A stretch of DNA of 64,000 nt from positions 62,001 to 126,000 of the forward strand of contig JAODTK010001377.1 in the NCBI GenBank assembly GCA_026419785.1, read 5' to 3'. The position numbers and the translations under genes were made by a program. This stretch comes from Sclerodactyla briareus. Its lineage: Eukaryota > Echinodermata > Holothuroidea > Dendrochirotida > Sclerodactylidae. This document shows, piece by piece, positions 10,445-21,748 of this stretch. Every line of letters starts with the position of its first letter. Positions within the stretch are counted from its first letter, which is position 1. Below the pieces are notes generated by a model that did no database searches, had not been told where the DNA came from, and worked only from the letters and a program-made list of their open reading frames with translations.

Positions 10445-11490
10445 AATGATAAGTTTCCCAAGGATCTCGTCAGGTTAATTAGGGCGAAAGAATAACTGTG
10501 TAAAGCGCAAATACAAAAGCAACGATCTCATGTTCGCAACCTTTAAAATGCGCGTTCCAAAAAGCCGTATCGCCTAGCCTCGACTGCAATCCAGGTTCTA
10601 CTGGTTTCATGTGAGCACGATCAGGTTTTTGTGTTTTGATTTCAAAGTTTTGACTAACCACACGAATCGACCGTAGCACAGCGATTAACAGTGAAGGTTT
10701 TCGGACTGTCAAAACAAATGCAGTTCATCCTGTAAACGACGGCAGAGGACCGGCTACGGCATGACCTGATTTGAACGTATGTGCTAGAGCCCTTGACAGC
10801 CCAATGTCACACGTAAATCAACAATCTTCGGGTACAATAGTTCTGTAAATCTCACATTTTGCCTCGACATTCTCATAATGGAACTGAATCTTATGGCGTC
10901 AAAAGCAGTTGCATTACCACTGAATTGATATTCGGATGTTGGCTGCGAACATAGCACCGGGAGGGATCCATAAGCAAACCACACATTACCCCAGTCCTTC
11001 GATGTTGGTGATAGCCTCTAGTGAACCCTTAACGTGCTTACATGAAGGTACGTCGTATTCATCACAAATAATATGGACCAGCTCGCGAGGGTGCTGTTGC
11101 TTCACCTCTTTGATTAATTCAACAAGCGTATCGAAGTCCATAGGGTCTGTTTCAATCATTCTGATCTATATTCACAGGAATATGCTAGTGTCTCATTTAG
11201 GCATTCCTCATATTTTTTCGTCAACTGTTTCAGCTAGGTATCCGACAAGAATGTATAAAATCGATCCCTCGTTCGACGTTGTACTGTCACTACTGGCGGC
11301 CCGAGCATCGTCGGTATTACTTTCACTAGTTTGGGGTGGGGTTTCCGATCCACGAGAGGGTCACGGTCCTGTTCAGGATGTCGTCACTTGTGATACAGCG
11401 AGTAATGTCTTCCACTTCCGGTGTCCAAAGACCATCAAATACTGCGGGTCTCTCACTCTAATGGAGAGTTGTTCTGGGGTGAGCTGAAAC
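10445..11490 (-). other. SF1 helicase motif series of the broken gene
   Basis: Motifs in order: QLTPEQLSI at about 11,486; a loop at about 11,423-11,407 where one frame reads GHRKWKT and the next reads TGSGR, so a P-loop of the GxTGSGKT kind is present but off by one base; SNTDDARAASSD then LYILVGYLAETVDEK; LVHIICDEYDVP at about 11,081-11,046; VWFAYGS near 10,980; IRFSSIMRMSRQNVRF at about 10,888; FKGCEHEIVAFVF at 10,544-10,506; LINLTRSLGNL with the alternative frame KLIILDIG at about 10,480-10,430. Their order and spacing fit an UvrD/PcrA-type or Schlafen-type helicase core. Confidence 0.6.
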
Positions 11491-11705
11491 CATTGTATTT
11501 CACCTCTTTCTAAGCACCAGGGGTTCCTCGGTGATTTGCTCGCCGTCTTCTGGATTGCCTCGGATGTAGTTTTTACTTCAATCAGCGAAGCTGGTCCGAT
11601 TAGTCTCCCTATAATGTTGGAATGAACTTGGAGGAGATCCCTGGGATGCCGAAAGTTCTTCACGGTACTGCACTGTTAATTTTATGAACCAATTGTATAA
11701 AGCCG

Positions 11706-12168
11706 TTATGTTCTCGAGGTCATCGGAGCAAATGATGTTAGAAGTGCATGTTCCGCAAAACAAACCTTCGAGAGACCGTCTGGTACAATTTGGCAAAGCA
11801 ACAGCTTTGATGATTTTGACTGGATCAGTCGTGTTAGTTGCTTGGATAAGAATTTAATTGTATTCTTACATTGCGAGAAGGCTTTCCGGACGATCCTAGC
11901 TACATTCGGAACGCTATCTACTGCTTTCACTTCGACGGCGAGCAGAAATCTGGAAGGCAACGATATGAGAATGTCAATTTCTCATCCCCAGTGGAAAAAC
12001 CTTCTTGCGCCAATTTGGAAATCGTTTTCGATAGTCCTTGTAGATATTGCGATTTCCAAGCATACCCATGGAGGAGAAAGTGAAGGGATGTTCGTATCCC
12101 TTAAACTTGATGAAAGCATATGAACTGTTTTCTCTTCTGGCTAGTTCTCCTCGGCGTTTCCTCAACAC
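11706..12168 (-). other. PD-(D/E)XK nuclease-like segment of the broken gene
   Basis: The stretch YAFIKFKGYEHPF...YRKRFPNWRKKVFPL is followed, one frame away, by EIDILISLPSRFLLAVEVKA at 11,981-11,922. Acidic residue, hydrophobic strand, then VEVK matches the E/D...(D/E)XK core of this nuclease fold. Downstream FSQCKNTIKFLSKQL could supply the conserved Q/K helix of NERD-like nucleases. The two halves are joined by a one-base frame change near 11,985. Catalytic residues D (in EID), E and K (in EVK) are all present in the surviving text. Confidence 0.6.
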
Positions 12169-12450
12169 GGATGGTACCGTGACTCACATTGTTGTTGATG
12201 TTGCATCCTCATCTTCTAATCGCTTCCCTGGCTCTGCATATCCGTATACTGGAGGGCAGCAGTAGGCCCTCTTGTCAAGATCGGGAAGAAGTGATTAAGA
12301 TATTCTTCGTTTGCTTCATCAATAGTGAGCTCTTCACTAAATTAGCGCCAAAGTTTACGGATATTTTTTCCTTCTGGAGGCATGAGTGTAGGCTTTTTTC
12401 TGATTTGATTCCGGATCCGGGTTCCAACTCTTCGACTAAAGCTGTATGAG

Positions 12451-13282
12451 GGTCAGAACAATGCGAACACTTTTAAGTCATTGTGTAGTATGTATAAGAG
12501 GGGTGAAATCCACAGACATAGTAGGATTTTTTTCACGATAGAGGGCTATAGTCTTACGTAATACACTAATCGGCATACTGAAAATTATGTACATTTTGCC
12601 GGATCCTAAAGAACGTTCTCGCCAATAGCCCATCCGTCAATACTGGGAACTGATCGGGTAAACTCAAGCCTTTTTTACTTTTTTTTATTCGTTATAAACA
12701 TCAGCTAAATATCCAGGTAATATTCGGTATGAAAAGTGAACTTACTGTAAATGAGCGTCTGTAGATAAGTATTTGAGTCATACATACAGTTGCGCTTAAA
12801 ATTTTGAACACTGATATACGAATAAGACTACGCAGATTGGGTCAATATTTTACAAGACAATAAGGTTAAGTTTAGTTTCGATCATGTGACACTTGCTGTC
12901 GAATCAAAGTTAGGTAATTGGTCTTTAGTTGGTTACGAGGTTACATTTTAAACCTAAATAGTTGCTTGGTCTGTTGGTGGGGAGGGACTTGATTGAACTA
13001 TTCGGTCCGGGGATTAGTCTTTTCTGTTGCTTATTCACACTCAGGCAGGGACGCGATCAGGTCATGGTCTGGTCAAGCTGTAGCCTTACCCACTACGGAG
13101 CAGTACATGCTGATACGTGTGATCACGTCGAAAGGCACCAGGGATGGAGGAAATAGATAACGGTATCTCCCGTTATTCGAAAGATTCTACGCTCCGCCTC
13201 TGTAAGAGAGAAAACCAAATAATGCGTTCAGTTAATGAATCTTACCCTGTCCGACAAAATCAGGTATTCATTCGAGGGGGAA
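12451..13282. other. no gene recognised
   Basis: AT-rich DNA upstream (minus strand) of the nuclease-helicase remnant. No promoter, SINE or clear ORF is recognisable; the longest frame is about 64 codons. Confidence 0.45.
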
Positions 13283-13375
13283 TATGCATGTAGGGCGGAA
13301 GAATAGTAGAGTGGTATCAGTGACACTTTACAACCAAAATATTCCGGGTTCGAATTCCAGCGGTCACCGGTAACT
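13283..13375 (+). mobile_element. tRNA-like SINE or tRNA pseudogene
   Basis: AGTAGAGTGGTATCAGTGAC resembles an A box and CGGGTTCGAATTCC is close to a consensus B box, about 40 bp apart. The anticodon arm region (ACTTTACAACCAAAATATT) does not form a 5-bp stem, so this is not a functional tRNA gene. Confidence 0.5.
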
Positions 13376-14080
13376 CTAGGTGGCTGCATTTGCAGTTTTG
13401 CGATGGGCGAGTCTTGGTCTTCACACGTCATGGTTCCGCTGTGATGCAGTGGATTTCCTGGGATTGATGGGATTTGTACGGGATATTTGCAATAAGTCCG
13501 TCTGTCGGATGTCGCAGGTCACGTGAACTTGAACTTCCGCTGCTGCCCAGATCCGAGGAAGTGGTCGGGTCATGGAGTTCACTGATGCTCATTTCGGGAT
13601 GGGGACGTAATTTAAAATGGCCGTCCGGGAGCAGGTTGGGATTGGTTAAACCCCTGCCTAGTTTATCATCTGCGCACTAGTCGAGAAGAGAAGGCGAGTT
13701 ATCGCCGGTGCTCATCCACGATCAATACGTCCAGGGTTCCTAGATGAGCCTTAAGTTGGTTTCCTGAACCCGGAGAAATCAATCAAATCAATGGCACAGC
13801 ATACTGGAAAGCAATCTTACATCCTTACCCACTAAAAAATTTGCACCACTAGATGCTGCTTTTGGTGATGAAGGCTTGCCAGCGAAGGATCCTCCCCATT
13901 TGTCTTGCAGAATTTTCATGACTGGATCTGACGTGAGAATGGCTCTGAGGTAAAGAGGTTAGGAGGCTGTCATAGTGCTAGAAGTGGGGGGGTTGGCAAA
14001 TGAGGCAGGGATAGTTTGAGGGTTTTGAGGAAAGGACTGATAAGGGGTCTTGAGCGGATGTGTTTCAGTCTCCGCCACTG
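13376..14080. other. no gene recognised
   Basis: Mixed-composition DNA with one 68-codon plus-strand frame (13,474-13,680) lacking motifs. Composition rises in GC toward the block that starts at about 14,080. Confidence 0.4.
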
Positions 14081-15520
14081 GCTATACACGATTGTTCTCT
14101 ACGGGCGGACACATCGACGCCGTCGCCCGGAACGTCCCCCCCCACCCCCCCCCCCCCCCCGGGTAGCGTCCTGCTCCAGGATCCGGGGAAATAACCCCGA
14201 GTAGTCGGGCCCAGTATGGGGGAGCTCTGGGGAGATTCTGGGGAGATTCAATTCCAACAGGAAACACCTCCGCCGCACGTCGTTGCCTTGACGGCAACGC
14301 GGGCGAACTGGTCGCAGGCCTGCCTGGTGGTCCGCGGTTTGAATGAACTCTCGCCATAACCTCCGCAGTAAGGGTCCGCCGACGGCGCCCAACTGGGTGA
14401 ACCAATCCGCTGGGAATAGCTGGAGAGCCGAGACCTTAATGCCAAATCTCGCTGCTTCTCGTCACAAAAAAGAGAGAATATTCCCTCCTTGGCCGGGAGA
14501 ACCGAACGCCCGCCCCAACGATAGGTACCCACCGTCCCACCGCCTCCAAGGGAAGGCATTGCATCGTACTGCGCCTGAGGGACCCGAAGGAGTCGAATCC
14601 TCCCGCTGCGAGGCGCTAGACGGGAACGTCCCGGCCCTTGCCTGAAAAATCTGGAGCACGTCCAGCGGCATACGGCGGCATAGGGAGGCGCTGCAAAGGA
14701 AGGCGGAATCCTGGTGTCGGTCCAACGGCGCCCAGCCCGTCTGATCCTCCGTCCGCGGCCTCTGGGTTCTCGACAAGTCCAGGGAAAAAAGTGCCCGAGC
14801 CAGTTCCGATACCGTGTCTCGGATAGCGTAATCTGCCTCAACGAGGCCAGTAACGGGTGGCTCTTCCGTCGGCTGAAGAGACTCCTGGCCGCACGGGCCC
14901 TTTTAGAGGCAGGGAAAGCAGAGATTCTCAGGCGATGACGCGCATCCGCCCGACGAACCAACGGTCGCATGCGTGATCATCTCCAGCTAAAAGGCCGGTG
15001 GGGGAATATCGTCCGTCTGCCTCCCTCGACGACTCCGTCGCCCGAACCAACGTGCGAGAACGTAGTACGGGGATGGAACAACCGACCTGAAAACTATCCG
15101 CCGCCCATCTCCCGCCCCGCGGGAGTATCCGGTTGGTTGAGAGGAGGGATATGGACCAGCCGACCCCCGGTCCCAAGGCGGTGAGGCCCGTCACTGCTGG
15201 GCTTGGCAGCCCTTGAGCCCACACCGCCTGTCACGGACTGAATGCTCCCAACGTGGAAGCCAGTTGCCCGCCTGAAGCAAAAGCACCGCGTTTCCTCCTC
15301 TTTGGCTTACGGGACTTATGAGGAGGGGCTGCGCCTCTTCCTCATCCGACGACGACTGCGAGGGCAGGATGGTCCGTCTGGAGGCTTGCCATGTGCCCAA
15401 ACGAGGCCCAGTTGTCGTTCGACGCGATCAGACAGCTAACCATCACCAATACCTTTGCTTCCCAGAACCTGGCATTGTATACATGATCCCTGCCCAGCGG
15501 TATCCACCAGAGTAATCATG
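14080..15520 (-). mobile_element. GC-rich block with gag-like ORF remnants
   Basis: GC content jumps abruptly here compared with flanks. On the minus strand a frame open from about 14,859 to 14,462 (132 codons) reads VEADYAIRDTVSELARALFSL and then a proline-, arginine- and serine-rich stretch. Further upstream on the same strand 15,400-15,191 contains PSQSSSDEEEAQPLL. Helical acidic plus Arg/Ser/Pro-rich text resembles the gag-like ORF of DIRS or LTR retroelements, but no reverse transcriptase, integrase or recombinase motif is present. A 240-codon frame (14,970-14,248) overlaps in another phase; in GC-rich DNA long Arg/Ala frames arise by chance. A C20+ tract (14,135-14,160) lies at the lower edge. 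Family assignment is tentative. Confidence 0.35.
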
Positions 15521-17095
15521 ACTCGGCTAGTAAATTGCAGCATCACCCGCGAAGTTCAGTCCAGAAACCCCCTGACTCCACCGGATGAGACCCCCCCGCA
15601 ACACCCTCCAAATCCAGTCCATACAGTACATGTGTTGGAGTTCTAGTGTACTACCTTCTTCCAACCCTGTGACTGACGGGGAAGACGCATCCAACCAGCA
15701 CACTCAACAGCACACTCACTTCAAGAGTACCTGAAACAGAGGATATCAGGTACACAACAGATTGGCACCTTTCGTTTGCTCTTCGAGAATTCTCCAGAGA
15801 ACCCCTACACGGAGAACAAAGGCCTTGCGGAATCGGGTTAAAGGCCACAAGAGAAAGCCTCTTCCGAACTCCCGTATAGGCCTCAGACAGGACACATGAC
15901 TAAGCCAAAATGCCAATCCACATGGGTTTTCTGGGAGTGGAACCCCGACTCCTTGGTTCCTCCATGTACGCATCTGACAACGGATATGTTCGTGATGATC
16001 CGAGCAGACGTTGCCATATAAATGAGAGGAATGTAACTCATTTATTGCAGTCCCTAATACTGTAATTACCCCTTACCTTCCCGATGTTTGGACCAGTCCT
16101 TTTTTCCAGTCAGTTGGGGTTGCTCTACTAAACACCGCAGTAGAGACCATACAGCAACTTGAGAGCAACCTGGCCACCAGCCCACTGGAGCATCTTGGGT
16201 TGTCTGCCACGGACCCCAGGAGCTTTTCCGCCCTTCAATTACCTGCAAGTTTCTCATTAGGATAGGCACGTGATAGTCTACAAGCAGTTTGGCAAGGGGT
16301 TGCAACACCATCCTACCCAATTCCCGAGCTTGGGGCTCAAGCTTCGTACAAATCCTCAAACTACCCAGCAATAACATTTACTGAGGTTAAATACTATACA
16401 TAAGGTGGTCTATCGTAACTTAGGGTATGAGGCAAATGGTTCTGCAGAGAGGCCCCGATGCCTACACAACTACAATGGGAAAAAATGAGATATTCAGTGA
16501 AATAATGCAATTTGATTGAGTTGTCCATCTCCGGGTAATTTTTAGCGCGATTGCGCGGACAGATGTCCTAGTGTGAATTGATCGGTTTTCGCCTCCTTTC
16601 ACTTGGCCCAGTAGCCTATAAGCAACATGTTCATTTTGTATTGTGTAGTTGAAATTATTCTCTGTTGCACATGAAAAAAAAAGTTCATTGCCATTAGACA
16701 TATACGTATAGTGAACGATTCATATGAAGGAATTTGGAATAATGTTATACATTGGTTTGCTCATATGTGAGAAGACAACATGTAAAATGATCTGCCATAT
16801 CATGTGACAATAACTGGACCAAATGCCTCTTCTATGCCGTCTCCTGTCCAGTTTCTCTTTGGATGATGACACTAGCCTTTCAACTGTTTCAATAACCTTC
16901 TAATTGCCGACAAAAACGCAGGTCAAAACTGCTGCATTTAACAAAAATCTCCTCCTATCGACCCAATGGGTTTTGATAATCTGGTCAGGGGTTCAGTTCA
17001 AGAAGATGAAAGCTCATCATTTCTCGAAATCGTGACAAGACTGTTCACAGCAATCCTTTTGAAGGGTTACGCCTGTGTTCTCAGATTCTAATAGT
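15521..17095. other. no gene assigned
   Basis: A 103-codon minus-strand frame (16,377-16,066) reads ELGRMVLQPLAKLLVDYHVP and a tryptophan-rich stretch, but no family was recognised. A 79-codon minus frame lies at 16,701-16,462. This interval may hold the upstream end of the GC-rich element, as composition is still slightly raised to about 16,050. Confidence 0.35.
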
Positions 17096-17099
17096 CTTC

Positions 17100-17675
17100 T
17101 GGCAGGCTCGGACTCATGACCAGCTGGAATCCATATTGCAGATATTTGCCCAGCGCGGCCTCCCAGAAAACTTGGTTTCCTTTTCCGCTCTCGAAACTAC
17201 TTTGAGTCTTGGAGGCTTTATCTGTTGAGGCGCAATAGCACAGATTTGAACCAGCTGGAGAGTACGGACTTCCCACGTTTGGAAGGAGCCTTGACAGTCA
17301 TTGAAATCCTCAGTAAGATTTACAGGTCCAGGGCTATCAGACTTATTGGAGACGATTCTTTTAATTCTTCTCTGCAAAGGTCTTGCACACCGTAGATGTG
17401 TCGCAGCTTCCTCCCTTTCTATCGCACATCTTGGGCATTGCTTCTCTGAGCTTCCCATCTCTCTCCCATCTCATAACTCGGCTGACAAGCACCATGCACC
17501 CGCTATCCTGTTTTCCATTCCTGCAGCCCTCATTCTTCCTCATATCGTCCTTGTCAGAACCCCTTGCCTATGGAATGCTCGCCTCTGTCTGCTTTCCCTC
17601 TGCCTACAATCTGCGGCCCCCCCCCTTTTCAAGTCTGGAATCAACAAGCTGTCTTTCACTACTCTTTTCATAGCT
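17100..17675 (+). mobile_element. CR1-like LINE 3' fragment (RT end)
   Basis: Plus-strand text in several frames reads SWNPY, SRAIRLIGDDSFNSSLQ, then a VRTPCLWN segment and FKSGINKLS. This is the normal order at the end of CR1/L2-type reverse transcriptase proteins: a WN(P/S)HI block, a (K/R)AIRLI block, an RxWNxLP block and an FKSxINK end. At least four frame changes are needed. The catalytic RT core is missing, so it is a 5'-truncated dead copy, as is typical of LINEs. Related to the fragment at 35,800. Confidence 0.65.
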
Positions 17676-18439
17676 CTTTCTTTCAATCTTTTCTCAAGCG
17701 GCTCGTCAAGGTTTGAAACCTTCGCCCGTCTTGCGCCCATGAAATATGGGAAATTGTGGTAATTAATTGGATGGATTCAAAATCCAATCACGCTATGCGA
17801 ACAAAAAAAATGTAAAAAAAAATGTAACTCAGCGTAGCCAGTGGCATGCTCCATCCACCACCACGTTTCAACCTGATCGCATGTACGCTTGCGGATTAGG
17901 AGTGTCACGTGCCGACAGAACGAAAAAAAAAAAACGAACGGACGGAGAGACATTAAGACTTGAGGACTGCCCAACCGCAGCTACAAAATATGTGACTGGC
18001 ACTTCAATGTGCACTGAGTGCAGTGGCCATGCAGTAATATCATAACACAGTTCCTGGACAATCAGATGACGATGACGAAAGAGAATACCCCATTTCCATT
18101 ATCCTTGATGGCGAATGGGGACTGATTTGTCAAGCCTGTTTTGCAATTCCGGGGCCATGTGCGATCTGTAACTCACCTAAACTTCACGAGAACACGCAGC
18201 ACGTACTTTGTGATTCAAAATGCTTTGCCGACGTCTGTAACACCCAGTCTCGTATCCAACCATAACCAGCCTGTATGTATGCGTTACACTACCAGGAGCC
18301 ATAGGTGTATAATATATCAGCTTTCCCGTCTATAGATATAGTGTAGCTCCAGTATCACACTGTTGGGTTACAATACCCCTACGGTGCGCAACCTGAATTC
18401 TCTCTGTGAATCAAAAGGAATATAATAATCCTAGCGCGC
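17676..18439. other. no gene recognised
   Basis: Follows the LINE fragment. A-rich tracts (AAAAAAATGTAAAAAAAAATG near 17,802-17,825 and a run of 12 A at 17,923-17,934) could be old tails. Open frames of 92 and 65 codons overlap on opposite strands without motifs. Confidence 0.4.
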
Positions 18440-18460
18440 GGGGGGGGGGGGGGGGGGGGG
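18440..18460. repeat. G homopolymer (~21 nt)
   Basis: Line-internal run of about 21 G residues preceded by GCGCGC and followed by ATAGTCTATACTACTATAGT, itself a short ACTATAGT-type repeat. Length is likely approximate in any assembly. Confidence 0.9.
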
Positions 18461-18519
18461 ATAGTCTATACTACTATAGTACTATACTATGCCTACGTAG
18501 CTGTGTCCGGTGAGAACGA

Positions 18520-19870
18520 CTAGATGTGGCTGGTTGGATTAGCAAGGGGATGATAGCCCAGGAAGTTTTGATATGGCATTACACACACCCGTGCCATGCC
18601 CTGCAGGGGCCGCCCACAAACAGTACTGGGACATTCGCACAGTCACACCTGTAATTGAAGAACTTTGAATTACGATGCGGCGTTGAATAGGTCCAGGGTA
18701 GTGAGACACCTAAATTGTGTGTTCACTCGATCCCGTTGTTTATAGGTTCGATGACCAAACTAGAAGAGGTGAACGTTTTCGGTAAGATGACCTGGGGCAT
18801 GCAGGAATCAAACTCAAGCCACATACCCTAACCGCATACAGTAGATAAGGGTACGCTGTTGAATGTTCTAGTGGGCTGTCGCGCGACTGACTGGTTTCAT
18901 GAACCGCAACTGAGGTATACGTTCCTACCCGTTCCTGTTTTGTAGGATTTTACCAACTAGTTATTGTATCGTTTCGTTTCGAAGTTTCGTTTATAGTTTT
19001 TTCCCAACAGTGAAGTTGTACTGATCGAAAAGTAGCTTCATGTGCCTGATGCATGTCGGTAAAATACAACAAGGTAGAACAAGCGACGTTTTTTTGAGTC
19101 CCGAATCCACGAACGCGGTGACAAAATCGGACGTTTGGAAAATAACTTGTGGTTGATCCCGAACGGTATTACGAAGAAGGTAAGTTGCTCTAGTGCCTGT
19201 GTACTAGAGACTATGAGTTTAATACTGCTGGGCCCTCACGCGGGTGGTTTCAATTGGTGATATAGTGAGCAGTGACTGCAAACGTCAACAAACACTGATT
19301 GTCACGTGTTAATTGTAAACCATTCCAAAGGTAACAGAGATCATTATGTATGTTTGAGGCTGAATGAAACGAACATATAGTAACGTGGTTCAGTACATGG
19401 AGCCTCGAGAGTCGGGCATTTTCGATCGACAAGTCGCGTAGCCAGCCCAGCGGTGAAAGCGGCTAGGCTCCGAAATCTGAAGTGTGAAAATATTATTAGC
19501 GGGCCACTGTCTCCATCCTCAGGGGAGGTGAAGGGTTTGATAATTGGTGGTGGGCGCTGTATAGATTATGCTTTGCCAGTGGATCTGGCATGGTGACTGA
19601 CATTATGGGGCGGGTCCAATAAGGGGATGGGTCTAAGGGGGTGGTGGTGCACCTTCGGAAATTTTGAATATTGAAACGTCCTCAGATGCCCTCTGGTGCA
19701 CTATTCAGTAAAATTTGGCGTTCTGTTTGGGTACGATTAATCATCTTCGCGGAGCGCGGATCCGTACTAAGAGAGTGTGGGTTCACGAGCGCCCCAGATG
19801 GCTGGAAATGCTTCTTCCAGGCGCGTTTTAAGCTGCTGCATTGTTCCAACTTCAAACACTTCTCAACCGG
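18520..19870. other. no gene recognised
   Basis: No ORF with motif and no array. The longest frame is about 60 codons. Composition is average. Nothing functional can be supported. Confidence 0.45.
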
Positions 19871-19872
19871 CC

Positions 19873-19941
19873 AAAAAAAAAAAAAAAAAAAAAAATTCTA
19901 TTTTTTTTAGGTGGGCGTGCTCCCCCCCCCCCCCCCCCCCC
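19873..19941. repeat. poly-A then poly-C tracts
   Basis: About 23 A residues (19,873-19,895) are followed 27 bp later by about 20 C residues (19,922-19,941). The 79-codon and neighbouring frames across this site are created by the homopolymers and are not real genes. Confidence 0.9.
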
Positions 19942-19959
19942 TCCCCCGATCCGCGCTGG

Positions 19960-21130
19960 TGTTGAGTTTAGTGTAAGTTTACATTTTTTAAACATGCCGT
20001 ACATACGCGTACGATGGCTGCGGGTTCATTTAATATACGCCTAGTCTATGGGGCCATAGTCGGCGTAGTGTGTTGCTTCCAGTAGTTTAGTTTGTCGTGA
20101 CAATATACCCCTGACCAGAAGAAGCTTAGATCATTCGGCTATGCTAAAAATATGTATATGCTGCGGTTTTCAGCACGAAATTTCATCGGGCGCTGTACAA
20201 TACTGTAGGCCTGCTACATAGTGCCCTAGAAGGTCGGAAAAAGGCTTTGATACATGGAAGTATGATTACAATAGTTACATTATGATTCCAAATTCCGAAG
20301 GGGCAAGTGGAGCATTTTTCCTGAATGGGTGGCGCAAATTCACACCCAAAATCGTGGAAGGGGCATGCCCCTAGTTTCTCCCCCCATCCCCCCCCCCGCA
20401 TCTGCCACTGCAGTAAGCCATATCCGTGGGTACGTGGGTAGCAGGAGTTCGTTTCGAAGGCACGATAGCTACTGATTTTTTTGTGCACTTTCATTGTCAC
20501 CTGAGGATGAAGTATATAAGACCGATTAGGACACTAACTTGTGATGTTTCATCGATGATTACTACCCAGTATTGTGCAGGAAAAAACGGGTGTTATGAGA
20601 TTACCAATTTCATCGATGTCACACCCCTGCCTTCCCCAATACGTATCGGGTGCCAACAGTGATGTCATCAATTGCAAGGAATGGAAGTGATTTGGATTAT
20701 AACGTTGAATCGCTATTACAGGGAGGCCACGGTGAGTCAGAATAATAAATACCTGTATAAGTTAAAGATTGCTTGTCCCGTTGGCCGTTATAGGCTCTGT
20801 ACACAATTCTGTTCGCACTTCCCTGCTCGAATTCGATAGCTTCTGTTCACTGATACCGTTCGCCACGAACTTCAACAGAGTGTTTGCGGTTCATTTTTCG
20901 CATTACGGTTTGCCGACGTTTCTCCTAAGAACTTCCTTGAATTCGTTCAAATCCGGGTCAGAATTCAGAAAGGAAGGTAGAAAACGCTTTTTGAAAGTAA
21001 TGAAGTATATTCCTTCGAACTATTTGGTCGAAATTTAATGAATTATTAATTGATTGGGTGAGACAAACGGCTTACGAGGCTAGCATACTGTGGAAAATAA
21101 GTTGCCGATCCCGGACAATTTCCACTGTCC
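19960..21130. other. no gene assigned
   Basis: One 89-codon plus-strand frame (20,769-21,038) with hydrophobic and serine-rich text and one 105-codon minus frame (20,500-20,183) were examined. Neither has a recognisable domain, so both are treated as chance. Confidence 0.35.
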
Positions 21131-21139
21131 GAAGTTTTA

Positions 21140-21420
21140 CCCACGGGGGAGGGGGGGGGTCAGAACCCCCTGACCCAAGTGACCGATAACAAAAATGCAG
21201 TCAGTAGAGGTCTTGCAGCTTTTATTTAGAAATTATTGTCGTAGCATCGCATTTGGGGCCTATTGTCACTTATAGGGAGGGTGAGGCCAATAGGGAGGGT
21301 GAGGCCATTTCTGAGGGTGCACTTCCCTTGGTCCCCACCTCGAGCCCCTCCCCCCTCCCCCGCCCCCCCCCCAATACAAATCTCTCGGTACGCGCCTGAT
21401 AACATCCTACCCCTGTGAAA
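21140..21420. repeat. dispersed repeat C with C-rich tract, copy 1
   Basis: Aligns with 39,540-39,785. Shared parts are TCAGAACCCCC, TGCAGTCAGTA, TCTTGCAGC, CAATAGGGAGGG, a GCACT(T/G)CCCTTGG stretch followed by a long C tract, and a closing ACAAAT...TCTCGGT(A/G)CGCG.CCTG. Within this copy TAGGGAGGGTGAGGCC is duplicated. The element is non-coding and looks like a SINE-type or MITE-type repeat, but no A/B boxes were found. Confidence 0.65.
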
Positions 21421-21748
21421 TAAGTGTTGTGGCCAGCAGTCTAGGATGTGTGCAAATTCTGACATGCCATGTTTACATTCCCTATTTTATGAGTACATCC
21501 ATATCGGATCATGAATGAACCATAGACGAGGTGTCCCCCATCGACCCTGACGTTTCCTCATGTTCTCAATGTAATTCATGCATATATGTGTGTTTGCTCA
21601 CTACCTTAACGCCTACCAGGTTTCGAGGGACAGTGCGTTTTTTCCTATATGGAGCTTGAAACTTTGCTTCATCTTTCGTAGCGGTGCATATACAATCATG
21701 TCAAACCGCGATAGCGTCGAACTTAGTCTATTCAGAGGTTAATCATCC

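Larger units (their letters stand above)
9910..12450 (-). pseudogene. broken PD-(D/E)XK nuclease-SF1 helicase gene
   Basis: Minus-strand reading frames can be followed for about 2.5 kb with repeated single-base frame changes. In order: an acidic/polar N-terminal part (EELTIDEANEEYLNHF, then EEPP/KRK-type linker), a PD-(D/E)XK signature (EIDILIS ... VEVKA), a linker, then helicase motifs. These are LTPEQLSI (Q motif), a disrupted Walker A, HIICDEYD (Walker B), VWFAYGS, a MRMSRQNVRF segment, FKGCEHEIVAFVF (motif V-like) and LINLTRSL (motif VI-like). A helical tail follows. Nuclease plus SF1 helicase is the arrangement of NERD-UvrD type proteins, which act on DNA; Schlafen-like NTPases are an alternative. 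The conserved order over 1 kb is hard to explain by chance. I count at least six frame breaks. Several fit missing bases in short homopolymers, so assembly error and genuine decay are both possible. Introns are also possible. Start codon not determined. Confidence 0.65.

Noticed and set aside
11373..11663. a second nuclease motif at LIEVKTTSEA
   Set aside because: It lies between the first nuclease signature and the Walker A, with no acidic partner strand. More likely linker text in the nuclease-helicase gene.
14248..14970. 240-codon minus-strand ORF as a gene
   Set aside because: Arg/Ala/Ser-rich in GC-rich DNA, and a different frame of the same stretch gives better protein-like text.
16066..16377. 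tyrosine recombinase or integrase of the GC-rich element
   Set aside because: No RxxR..Y or DDE arrangement could be found in the 103-codon frame.
19777..20044. overlapping plus-strand ORFs with KKKKKK and PPPPPP
   Set aside because: Produced by A and C homopolymers read in three frames.
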